In this document: piece after piece, positions 36,367-47,722 of the stretch
Numbering within the stretch: position 1 is the first letter of the stretch
Layout of the letters: the number at the start of each line of letters is the position of its first letter
Assembly: GCA_033030425.1 (NCBI GenBank)
Contig: JAUFSD010000021.1
Coordinates: forward strand, 372,001 to 436,000
Direction: 5' to 3'
Length of the DNA stretch: 64,000 bases
Source of the DNA: Verpa conica
Taxonomy: Eukaryota > Ascomycota > Pezizomycetes > Pezizales > Morchellaceae
The notes under the pieces: model-generated
Told to the model about the DNA's origin: nothing
Databases searched by the model: none
The model's input: the letters and a program-made list of their open reading frames with translations, nothing else
Position numbers and translations under genes: made by a program

Positions 36367-37239
36367 CGGAGGTGGTTGCGGCGATAGGTGTTAGGAATTT
36401 GTTGTTTACGAACGGTTGATAGTTGGGAAGTCGTGACGCGCATAGACTAGACGCGCTAGCTGGTGATATTAGCTGCAACGTTACCTTCAATCTTCAACAT
36501 CCATTCTCTTTGTAGCCTACTCGCAACCAGCTATGTAGCTACATCCAAACCACAGCACCATTAAAATTGTCTTATGCTCCCTAGGAAAGTGATAGGCTAG
36601 AAATTCCTTCGAGTTGAGTGAAGATGTTTGGCTGTCCCTTATTAGCTGGGTTACAACGGCTAGTCCTAATGGTAAGAATAGGACAAAGCTACTTAGGTGG
36701 TAATTAGTATCTCGGATGGCTAGATTGCAACTGGATGAAAGACACCAACTAGAAAAATCTAATTCGTAGCTAAAGATATTTTTAGAGGTAATATTTGGTC
36801 TTTAATCAATTTATCTACCTACATAGCTCTATTGTGGACTGGACTATAGCCAAGGTCAGATAGGTTGAGGTTTCATTACGATTGATCCACTCGAGATATT
36901 GGTTTACCATCTAGTATGTGTACACACAATAGATATCTATATTTTATTATACAACGCCCCGCCTAGACAGATCCGACCTAGGAATAAACCCATGAAAAAA
37001 GCTCTGAATAACACCAGCAGTGAAACCGATAAGAAAATAACAAGAAGTATCATACAATACGAATGTCGGCCTAGCAAGCCTAGATGCCTAGGTTACTGGA
37101 TAGAGTTACTAGAAAGGAAGAAAAAGAATGGTTGAGCCTCAGATAACAAAGAAACAAAAAGAACAAAAACCGAATAAAAGAAACCCCTCCACCTCTCATC
37201 ATAGTATAGCAGCCGTAGAATGTGCTATTTTTATTTTTA
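36367..37239. other. Intergenic spacer between the kinase and CHL4 genes
   Basis: Holds the CHL4 promoter on its left and the kinase 3' end on its right. One short plus-strand ORF near 36.9 kb has no support. No repeat was recognised. Confidence 0.45.
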
Positions 37240-39594
37240 TTACCTAATTCCAGTGCCGTGCTCTCTGCAGCGGTCCTTCAGCATCTCACAGCCCTTACAG
37301 CCAGGTGTCGGGATATAGTATCTCCCAGCGCCATGCTCTGGACAGCGATCTCCAAATTCTTCGCAGCTCTGACAGAGTGCAGAAGAAGGAGAACCGTGGG
37401 TGGGTTGTGCATATGCGTTGTATGGACTTGGATTTGAGGGATAGTGAGGACCGTAGGCGGATTGTGGGTATGGGTTGTGTGAGTTCTGGGGGGTAGGTGG
37501 AGAATAGCCGGATTGCGCATATGGATTATGTGGGTTCTGAGGGGGATAACCGTAGGGGACTTGTCCGTATTGATCTTGTGGGGCTTGAGATGGGGTGTGA
37601 CTGAAAGGTTGCCCATATTGACTTTGTGGGGTTTGAGGTGGGGGGTTAGCGTAAGGGCTCTGGGGAGGAGGGGAGCTGTAGGGGGCCTGTGGATAGGTTC
37701 CAGATAGGTAGGGTGACTGAGGACCGTGATCGGATTCTAGATACATGTTATGCGACTGAGGGGGGCGAAGTGAGTGCTGTCCGCCGGGTGGATTTGGAGG
37801 AGGGGCGAAACCAGAAGGTTGTTGTGTATATCCCGAGGCCGTCTGGTTTTGGTTTGCTGGGTAGTATGGATGACCGGCTAGGTGAGGTGGGTCGGGCCGA
37901 TAAGCGGGTTGTGGGCCAGGCTGGTAAGAGTAAGTTGGTGGGGGGGTTTGGGGTGGTGCTTGCGGGTAACTAGGTAGGGAAAGATACTGGGGCGACCCAT
38001 AGTTTGCTTGTACTCCTGGTGTTTGCAGGTATGGAGGATATCCATTTGGGCGAGAGCCTGATGGTGGCGGTTGACTTGGTCCAAGATATTGAGAGTACAT
38101 ACTTTGAGGTGAAGAGCGTGAGGAGTTATGCGATAAGGCTTCGTGAAAGGTGCTCACGACTTTCTTGGACAGGGGTCGTTCCTTCTCATTGGGTGCCAGC
38201 ATCTGCCTTACCAATTCTAGGAGAGTTCGGCCAATATTCTCGCTAAGCCCGCGGAACTCCTTTTCCAGCTTATCAAACCAATCTACAACCTCTTTCTTGA
38301 CGTTTTGCCCATCATGAAAACAATCGTTGGGTGGCTTTGGGGTCTGATTTTTGAGGCGCTGCTCTCTGAATTCCTCAACACCTTTTGAGCCCCGAACAGC
38401 GAAAGTGAGGACCTCGCTTAGTATGCACCCAAACGACCATATATCATACTTTCGGCCGATCTTGGCGCCGGGCCCTACACCTGGGGGCCCATAAGATTGT
38501 GTCCCCGCTTTCCAGGTCGTTAGCGACCCCTCAATGGGATCCTTAAGATGAGACAGGCCAAAGTCTGCAATAAGGAATTTATCTTCATGAAATAAAATAT
38601 TCTGCGGCTTTAGATCATGATGAAATCCAAACATTTCTATCTTTTCGTAGCTAAAATTATGAATGCAGTCCAGCGCCTTAGCAACACCAGAGAATTGCTC
38701 GAACAAAGCTCGTCTTTCGGAACTCGATTTGGGTGACTCCATTATCTCGAGATGGCGGTGGAGATCGTGCTTTGCCCGTGGGAGTATTAGGTTGTATACC
38801 CCATTGTGGATATATGCTGCAAGAAGTTGTACAATATTTTCGTGTTTCAGCTTGCGCAATGCTCTTAATGTTTCCTTTTCAGCCTTGAATGATCTGTCTT
38901 TGGAATGACCTTGTTTGAACTCCTTCCTGGCAAAATAAATATCCTAAGCATGATACATCAGCCATGAAGAGAATAAATCATGGGATAATTAGCATACTTG
39001 TGGAGTTTTCCCTTGGTAATCTTTGTGGATCATCATCTCGTACACCTTGCCGAAACCGCCCTCACCACCGCAAATCGCTTTGTTATTGTAAAAAGGAAGG
39101 ATGTAATTCTTATCAAATGACAAGGTATCGCCAGTTGGATCTTCGGCGAGTATGTTTGTGGGAACCACAAAAGCGTATTGCTTGGTGTGGAAGTCTCCTG
39201 CGATACTCTTCTCTAAGTGCCGTAAGCCTGCTTCAGGAATCGGAAGATCGCTGTCGTAAATATCCTTATCGAGGAAATCATTGAAAAATAACGATTCTCG
39301 GTCGATCATTATCAAGATCCCAAGGAGCTTTGAGGCTTTGGAAAAAACTTGCTCAGTAATATTAGGACTGACGATGTGGTTGAGCTGGTGAATGATTCTC
39401 TCGATCTCCTGGCGCGTCAAGACCAATTTGAGTGAATCTTCCGGTATAAATTTCTGCTGATCACTGCCTCCTCTTACACCATCGACCTGAAGCCCTCTAA
39501 GTTTCTGGCGAAGAGACTTGAATCTATCAGGCATGAGTTGAATAGAGACCGGTGCGGACTCAACAGTTGTAGTAGTAGTGATCGTAGTCGACAT
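37240..39594 (-). CDS. Accessory-type protein kinase with Pro/Tyr-rich and duplicated Cys/His tail
   Basis: Two exons, 39594-38998 and 38943-37240, giving 766 aa; ATG 39594 is used, not the upstream TTG. Residues 1-170 form a helical N-terminal domain (FIPEDSLKLVLTRQEIERII, SKASKLLGILIMIDRESLFF) of a kind I associate with lineage-expanded ascomycete kinases. The kinase fold shows the glycine loop GEGGFGKVY (about 177-185), catalytic Lys206 in YFARKEF, HHDLKPQN (307-314, HHD in place of HRD), DFG (326-328) and YDIWSFGCILSEVL. All catalytic residues are present, so it should be active. Residues about 480-720 are low-complexity Pro/Tyr/Gln/Ser repeats. The last 44 residues carry two copies of C-x2-C-x6-C-x2-HG-x-G, a likely small metal site. 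Downstream is the CHL4 promoter; upstream is the gene-free island. Confidence 0.85.
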
Positions 39595-42095
39595 TCTCAA
39601 ATACTATATATGTAGTATGAAACAAGTAAGCTGATGAGAAGAAGAAGGTTGGAAGTTTGTGTCCCTGGGTTACCACAACCTAACTCGGGTGAGCTAGATT
39701 TGAAGAATGAGATTCTCGTGAGTTCGTGTTTGTTTTTCTTCGTGATAAGCACAAAGGACCTGGAAGTGTGTGTGCAATCCCGTGCATTTATTAATAAAAG
39801 AACGACCCCAGTACCTTCTCCCATGGGGGAGTCATTCATGCCCGCAAATCTCATGACGGTATTAAGCGCTCTCTACAAACCGCCACGTATTAGGTCCTTC
39901 TGGAATACCGAAACTTCCTCAAGGCTCGAGAATGTGTAATATTTCAGCCTTGTTATAATTATCACCTGGTTTTATTCTCTAGGTTTGCGGTTTGGACAAT
40001 TACTCGCGATGCGTAACTCATCAATGGGTTGATCATGCCTAGCTGAAACAAACTCCACGGGCACAATAATTTTCTGGTTCGCCCGATGCGCGACCTGGGC
40101 TATGTTTGATTGGTTATTCCAGAACCTTTGGGACCTTATCAGTTTCTTCACTTCTAGAATGAACATAAAATAAGCATGTGTGCGAACTAGAGAACATCAT
40201 TTGGGCCGTGTTTCGTGGGAATACGTAATTGAAACTGGCCTCTCGGTACAAAAGGAGTAATTCCTAACTAAAGTTGGCACCTGAGATACCTTATTCCATA
40301 TGATTGCATGGATGCTTATAGTTATTGTGGGGTTATAAGCTGATAGGCACCGATCACCCTAATTCCATCCGTTGTTTGGTACAACATGCAATCTACTTTG
40401 CTAGAATGTGTAGGTGGAGGGCCGACCAGACTGTATTTTCTATGATCTAGATGGATTCGTTAGAATAAATATGGGACGAGGCGAGAAGAAAAGACACGCA
40501 AGTCTTTACTGCTCTGATCCCCTTATCTGCAACATTCGTCAGCAGCTAGTGAATTGCCCACCAAGTAATAACAACAACACCTAGGCATGGAAAGTCAACT
40601 CTGTAGAAAACCTATGCTTTTGAGAATTGCACTTCTAGGCCCTAGTTGCTGACCCCGGGCACTGTGCCTCTTCTGTGATACTAGATTTCGTCATTAGTGT
40701 GCGCAGAATACCCGAAGTAGAATACATACCTGCGCACGCAACCGCGGACTAGGGCCAAAAGATTTCCTACCGCACTGGGAGCGAACGGGAAACCCAGACA
40801 CCCGTTTTAGCCTTCGATATCTAGCTATAGTGTGCGTCACACTATCCCAGGAGATTGGTTTTCTAGGATGGGGGGCAGCTTTGCAGTGATTCTCAGGCCC
40901 CATGGTAATAAGATCGAGCGGCGATTTAAGGTACTCTACAGGTATCTAGCGGCTCCACGATCTTATGAGTACCCACTTTGATATATAACTATGCGGGCCC
41001 TATTATCGAGCTTAATCTCGATGCCTGTGAGGCTATAATATAAAGGGTTTACCTACGTATGTATACGCGTGCAGCTTCTGGTAAAAGGGATCGAGAAACA
41101 ATGGTGGTCTTACAACCAGTACAATCAATAGATAGAACCTTTCCCACAAGACCAAAACGCCTAAATTTAAACCCTACGTTTCTCAGTCTTTTTTACCAGA
41201 GGTTGTAGTTACAAGCACACAACTTTTAAGATGGGGTAGGGAGTATTCGAAACAATTTGAGGCGGCGCTGGGGTGGTCGCACATTGGATTTGTAATTCAC
41301 CCTATCTAGGCAGCTGTAGCTATGGTAGGTCTCGCGGGTTGATATATACTGAGTATAACAAAAAATGAGCTTTTGAGATCACCCCATGCATACCAGGTAC
41401 GGTGATGAACCCCGCAATGCCAAGATTTCCATCGGAGCGAAATACCTGCAATAGATTATACCTCTTATAAGATATAATCTTTGGGCGCCTTAAACAAAAT
41501 CAATCCCTGATAATTCAGCTACTCCCCGGTGTTGTCAAAACATATACCATATCACTAATCAAGGTGTTTGTGGTGTGCGTAGGCCTTAATTGTAATCAAA
41601 ATTTTTTTTCTGACAGGCACTCGTAGAAATCGGAAATCTTATTTTAGAGAGTGAAGACAACGTGACTATTAACTGGCGTTTCTAGAATATACGGTGCATC
41701 GTGTCTTACCAGGTTGCTTTTTATAAATATGTGCTGTTAGTAGACGTCGGTAATTATATGTTTTACTTGTTAGCTAGGACGAGTCACCATAATCTGGTTG
41801 TCTTTGAGCGTGCATATAGGGCGCACTGCATTTTGTGGATACTCAGCAATAAATGGCATTCACATTATCAGATTTGGGTAAAGCCTCTTGCATGTATCTG
41901 GAAATAAATTTGACTCACTTGATTTATGGCGTTCTAGAATTTAAAATCCTCTAAATGGAAGTTGATATATAAACTATTGAGAACTGAAAATGTGTCAAGG
42001 GTTTGGGATAATATGCGTCCCATCAAACAAATTAAGGCAGTATATTAAATCAATTGCTTTCAAGAGTGGTTATCTGTAGATTTTCGTTGTATGTA

Positions 42096-42198
42096 TACTC
42101 ACGGTGCCAGGTTTAGTGTTGGTCACGTGGCTAGATTTCCGTGGCTAGCATACAAATAGTCGATCACATGACCAACATTAAACCTGGCATCGTGAGTA
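42096..42198. mobile_element. Foldback MITE, family A, copy 2
   Basis: The left arm starts TACTCACGGTGCCAGGTTTA and the right arm, on the other strand, starts TACTCACGATGCCAGGTTTA. Pairing extends about 34 bases to the GGTCACGTG/GGTCATGTG core. TA sits at both ends. No coding capacity. Confidence 0.78.
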
Positions 42199-42985
42199 TG
42201 GCGTTATGTTCCTATAGACCATGTATATATATAGACTGTTAATTTAGGGCCTGAGAAGTTAACCGGCCGCGCCACATCGATCTTACTCCAGCCCCTTAAT
42301 GCGTTAATGTGGATTTCGAAAATCTTTGTGGTAGAGTACATAATATAGAGGCTCATGAAGATCAAGCTTAGCTAGATCTGGGGGTGGATAATGAGCTGAA
42401 GATGGTCTAGTAAGGCTTTTGAGGTGCTGTAGGAATATATATATATGTATAAATAATACTTTATAGCTTCGATCTCCTATAGTGCCTAGACGAGTTCTGT
42501 ACTTTGAAAATTAGCTATACTATTACTCGAAAGGTATATTAGAGCACCTATTTTAGCTAGGAAATGATTGATATCTAGAGAGCGGTTTGAGGAATTTCTT
42601 AACCGATCTAAATAGGAGAATGTTGACTTTATCACACGTGACAGACTAGCTAGCTGGGGATTTTTAAACACATTCTACTAGTAAAATAATCCTATGAGAT
42701 AATATAACCAATTGGGGCTGTCACTATATATTTAGAGAGTACAAGGTTTATTCGCTAAAAAATTTGCATACAAGTGGCCGGGGCTTGTAAGGTGACTAAT
42801 ATAGCGTAAGCTCTAGGGTATCACAGGCAAGATAATCTAGGAATAATCTCTGCTTATCGGTTCTAAAGTTATTACTACCCCAGTTGTCTAGATGCTGGTT
42901 CACTCATTAGTCATATTAGAGGTAGGTAATATATTAAGCTGGGTCTTTCCGGCATAAAGGCAACAGTTGTATATATATATTAGTA

Positions 42986-43079
42986 TACTCATATCGCCGA
43001 GATTCGACTTGATCACGTGAGAGGTTAATGCATTGGTTAACTGGTCACCTGATCAAGTTGGACCTCGGCGATATGAGTA
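42986..43079. mobile_element. Foldback MITE, family A, copy 3
   Basis: Both arms start TACTCATATCGCCGAG, continue with ATTCGACTTGATCACGTGA on the left and GTCCAACTTGATCAGGTGA on the right (other strand), and are flanked by TA. The outer segment differs completely from copies 1 and 2, while the TACTCA tip and the GATCACGTGA-like inner core are kept. Confidence 0.76.
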
Positions 43080-45361
43080 TATCAAGGTACCCTGACCTTA
43101 TCATTTGTATATGTGATCAACGACCTTAAGTGATCTTATACTAGCCGCTTTTGAAATTACGTATATATATATAAATGAATTAACTAGCTATAAAAACATT
43201 ATTATCAAGGATATTCTTGGTAGAAGATACTAAAGATGAATCACTAAACCGTATTGAGAAAGTTAGCTGCTTAAACCCCCGACTAGCTAGGCTAGCTACA
43301 TGTAGAGAGCTTCTCTTACAAGAATATTCATTACAATATTCGGCTCCGTATTATTATAGACAGCTTTGTCAGTAATGTGAACTATAAGGCATTAAGCCGC
43401 GCGATACATATAGATAGTTCCAAATCCATATCGGTATCTTGATTCTACAGGGGTCCCGAGCTTCTCAGGAGGGTGTACTACATGTAGTTCTGATTTGTAG
43501 GCTGATGCTAAGATAGGCATTTGTTGTCAATCTTTAACGGGAGCAAGGTTAAAGAGCAAGGATTTTACAGTCAGCGCTCACTGCTGGAATCTTCATTGAA
43601 CTAGACATCAAAGGTCAGCGAAAACTTTGGGTCTTGAGTGTCCCACTTTCGCCGGAGACTGTAGTGCAGGACTGGAATAGCGCTAAGACGTCAAAATAAG
43701 GTGTGGCTAGAAGATCTTACTGAGAAGGGTTTGGCGTTAGAGGTCTCGCCACTGCACTAGCTGAGATGGTTTGTTGTTTTTTTAGAAGCTTCCTTTACGG
43801 GTTAGGTAATTCGCCACTTCTTATTTCAACCTCTTAGCACAATCCTGACTCGCTAGTTTCTGCGGTACTATAATATATATGTAGGTATGAGTTAAATATT
43901 CCTCTTGGATTATTTTTGTAGAGAAATATAATATATCACTAACCTTCGCGCTAGAAAGATAACTATCGGTTAACTGACCCGATAATCAATTAGTGGGTAA
44001 TTCGGTTATACATGCATGCCGGTAGGTACGTACGTGGGTATTAATTAAGGTTTCGATTCTACATGCGTTAATATAATCGGGACTGGCAATATAAACATGA
44101 AGTTGGTTAACAATGTGACCCGTTTTAAAAAAAGAAATCATTATAAGTAAAGCAATTCCTGGGCTATCTTTGCCTGTACTGCCCTAGGTCTGGTGCATGA
44201 CAGATTACAGACGAGTACTATATACCCCTAGCTATAAGCTAGTTAAAATGTCGAAATAAAACCCCGGCCCTCCTCAAAAATAAAGTTCTGGATGAGTGGT
44301 TATATAATATAATATGTTCCTCCCTAAGTGCACGTACGTACCCGATTAATTCTCTCGGGATTCATGGAGCTAGGGGATTAATAGCCACATCTTAACCGGG
44401 TGCTAAGTTAACTAGCCCTATGATGGCTAGCTTGAGTCTTTAATTTTGGGAACTACATGTACTGTATAATAACTTAGGGTTATAACCTGGTGGTTGATTG
44501 TCACGGCTGTTTTAATGAAATTGGTTTATGGCTCTATAGTTTCTATCTAGCTCAAGCTCTCACTATAGTTAGCTGGAGTACTAGGGCTGTAATTAATTAC
44601 CCGGATCGAGGGGGTGACATGTGCCAAAACACACCAAAAACCGGTCACTCCAATGCACACATTCACTCACAAAATGCTTTAAATAACACATAGGCTTCTG
44701 GGAAGAGGTAGACTTGTCTATTATAATTCTATATATATGATTATAACTATAATCAACTACATTGCTGTGGTGCTAGACTATTTAGAATGTTGTTGGATTG
44801 GTTGGATCACAAATTTCCACCAAGGGTCATGGTTTTGAAGGTATCTTTTAATTTAGAGGACCTTTATTAGGGTCAATAGCTTCTAGTGAACCTAGGAAAA
44901 TTAAGGGGGGGATTTCAAGGTCATATAAGCCTCTTTGAAAAAACTGAGGGTTATTTAGATTTTATTGCTTTCAAAAACATAAACTGAAAAGAGGGCTCTA
45001 TTGGTGTGTTTTCGCTTGTGTTCCGCAAATTTTTGGATCCAATCCGGATTTTTGGTTACGGCCCTAGTACTTACGACCTACTCTTAATTATCAAGAGTCC
45101 TTTTAAAGTTGTTACTTTAAGGTGTTTAAGTATAGCGAGCTCTCAAGTCTGGGCGTCACGTCAGTGCATGCTGGTAAGACCAAGGATTCGGTTTCTTACG
45201 GTAGTTTTGAGAGTTCTAATATTCTTGGGTTTCCATTTTGGCTCTTGATCTAGGGGAATTAATCCGTCGTACCCTCAGATTTTCGCACTTATATCAAGGA
45301 CTCTAATAGGGTAGCGCTGGTACCCTTGGGGGCTGCCTTTGCATACAGTACAAAACTATTA

Positions 45362-45509
45362 TACTCGCAACAGGCATATAGTACCCGGAAATACAGGCGA
45401 GTATTTTCACCAATCGAGAGGTATAGTTTTTACAGAAGACCCTCAATATCCAATAGATTTTCCCTGTCCAAGACTTGCATTTCCGGGTACTTTATGCCTG
45501 TTGCGAGTA
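45362..45509. mobile_element. Foldback MITE, family B, copy 1
   Basis: Terminal arms begin TACTCGCAACAGGCATATAG on the left and TACTCGCAACAGGCATAAAG on the right (other strand), continuing through TACCCGGAAAT with one mismatch in 31. Weaker inverted similarity (GCATAC...ACAAAACTA) continues outside the element on both sides. The middle contains ATATCCAATA and AAGACTTGCATTT, shared with copy 2. Confidence 0.8.
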
Positions 45510-45600
45510 GTTTGTATGGTATGCGGGCTCAGTCCAGTTTTTTATTTATTACCATATAGCTGTGAGTGAATGACGTTTCTGAACTAGATAGCTCGTGGAC

Positions 45601-45752
45601 TATACTCGGGGCAGGCAATAAGTACCCGAAAATGCAAGTTTTATATTCAGCAACCGAAGCTACATTTTAATGCATAGAGGCTGCCATATCCAATAAAAAC
45701 ACCCTTGCCCAAGACTTGCATTTTCGGGTACTTATTGCCTGCCCCGAGTATA
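45601..45752. mobile_element. Foldback MITE, family B, copy 2
   Basis: The arms at 45601-45639 and 45714-45752 are a perfect 39-bp inverted repeat beginning TATACTCGGGGCAGGCAATA. Interior similarity to copy 1 (ATATCCAATA, CCAAGACTTGCATTT, CGGGTAC) shows common ancestry. Only 91 bases separate the two copies. No ORF. Confidence 0.88.
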
Positions 45753-47722
45753 AGCTAGAGCTTTCCTGGCGCGTATGAAGCGGGTTGACTTTACATACCA
45801 TATGTTTGCATATTATGCGGACTCAGTTTGATCCCCCATGTACGTACATGAGAACCCTTGATAGAGATGTATGTACCCTAGGATGATACTCTTTTAATTA
45901 GAACGCTTTGTATATTCGATCTATATAGGTATATATGTGTACATCGATTATACATCCTAGATTCTAGAGTGAAATTAAGTGAAATATACGTTCCTTATGA
46001 GAGCCTTTTAGACTTAGGAGATGGAGTGGCCCCATACATGTAGTATGTGACACTGACATGCATGCCACCAATATGAACACTCATATGCAAGGCAACCACT
46101 GCATGAACGCCAGGAAAATCATCTATTAGTCAATTCAAGCAGTGTCGCCTAAACCGAAGGTAGGCTGTCAGCAATTGTGAAAAAGAGTTCTAGAACAAGC
46201 ATAAGTAACTAATTGTGCATCTATTTTCTGAGTGGGTGTGCTGGAGGTTTATGCCTCCGTCACTCCGTATGCTTCTCGGTCCCTTGTTTAATCACATGAA
46301 GAATCCTTCTTGGAAGACCTTTTCGCTCAAAGCTATGGTGCATGTGGGGAAAGCACAACGCGACGTACCTTTATAGGGCATACGACGCCCTACTTTGGGA
46401 AGATTTCTCTAGCGAGCGTCGTCTGGAGTAAAATACAGGGGGAAAAGATCTATTAGCAGTAAGGAAAATATTAGAGAAAACTAGGACTTTAATTTTATTA
46501 ACTTCCATCTCTACACGCGCGTGGGTTTCCTGTGGGGTAACGGAGTAGCCTGGCAACCCCCATATATGCAAAGACCAATACCACGTCACATGTACACCTG
46601 TTGAGTGTCAGCCCTTTCAACCGTAAGTACAAGTGCGAATAATTACCAGGAAGTTTTGCACTTTTGATGACGCTTTTGATGCTGTGTTCTGGAGTGCGCA
46701 TGTATCTAGCTCGTCCAATAGCTATTCACCATGTGTTTACGCGTTTATTGTGGTCACACTAGTGCGCACGATCGTAAGCCGTGAGGATCCTGATACACAT
46801 AACTGAAATTCCCCCTGGATACATTCTACAATTAAGGAGTTCTCCCTTCAGATAAGAGCTTACGTATTTTAAATTTCTTGTTTTTTTAGAGATATAAATT
46901 AGACTGGACCATCCCTATGTGCTCTAACTCCTATACGATTTCTGTCCGCCCGTCCATCTCCACAGATACCTCACTAAGACCAACCCGATGGTTATTCAGA
47001 TAATCCCATGTCGGTATATTGACTATGCGAGTCTTGAAAAGGCCTTGGGAGATTTGTTCGGGAGTGACAAGTACCAAATTTTATGTGTAAGCCTCAAGCA
47101 TAGCCCTTTTTGATGATATCCGCAATCAGGCATTGCCAGTGGCATCCTTTTGCAAAGGTTGAGCTTCAAACCCAGCCTTGCTCTACACGGTATCAGAAAC
47201 CTATGAGAAGATCCTGTGACTAGTGCGCAGACCTATCTCTCGTATCTTTTCCTTTGACATGGTTGGGATTTTGAAGTAAGCCTAACAGAAAAAAGATAAA
47301 GCTGCTTCTCCAGATATAAAAGCCTGAGTGTGGACTAGACTGTATTGGAGTTCGCAAAGCCCCCAGAACTAACGTTTCTATAGATGATATGCGACAAGTA
47401 CAAAGTTAAACTCCCAAGAGAAATGACACAGGTTGATTCCCTCCAGGCGCAATTTCCTTAGAATTCAGCTAAAGATCGATCGACCGTAGGACGAGATAGA
47501 CTTACTCCAATACCCGGACTGATCGAGTACTCGGACTGAGGCCCGCGCTGGCGCTGGTAGTAGGCAAACTGTTGGATTGGGTCTCCTATGGGTCGGCTTT
47601 AGGCAGCTAGCTAGGCGTGTTTGTGGCTGTACGTACATAATACACGCGAAATGTAATGCAAGTTGTAAAAAGTCAATATAAAGAGGGAATCAATTCTCCT
47701 GCAATCTTGTAAATTATCCCAA

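Larger units (their letters stand above)
39595..47722. other. 8-kb gene-free island carrying foldback elements
   Basis: The largest gap in the window. No convincing coding exon, transposase or RNA gene was found. It contains two family A and two family B foldback elements between 42.1 and 45.8 kb, and many short TATATA runs. The last kilobase before 47.7 kb presumably holds the promoter of the CorA-like gene. Confidence 0.5.

Noticed and set aside
37305..38246. Plus-strand ORFs over the kinase tail
   Set aside because: They are mirror translations of the Pro/Tyr-rich repeats and lack independent support.
42096..45752. CRISPR-like array from repeated motifs in the 42-46 kb island
   Set aside because: The repeats are inverted, not direct, with no regular spacers, and the organism is clearly eukaryotic.
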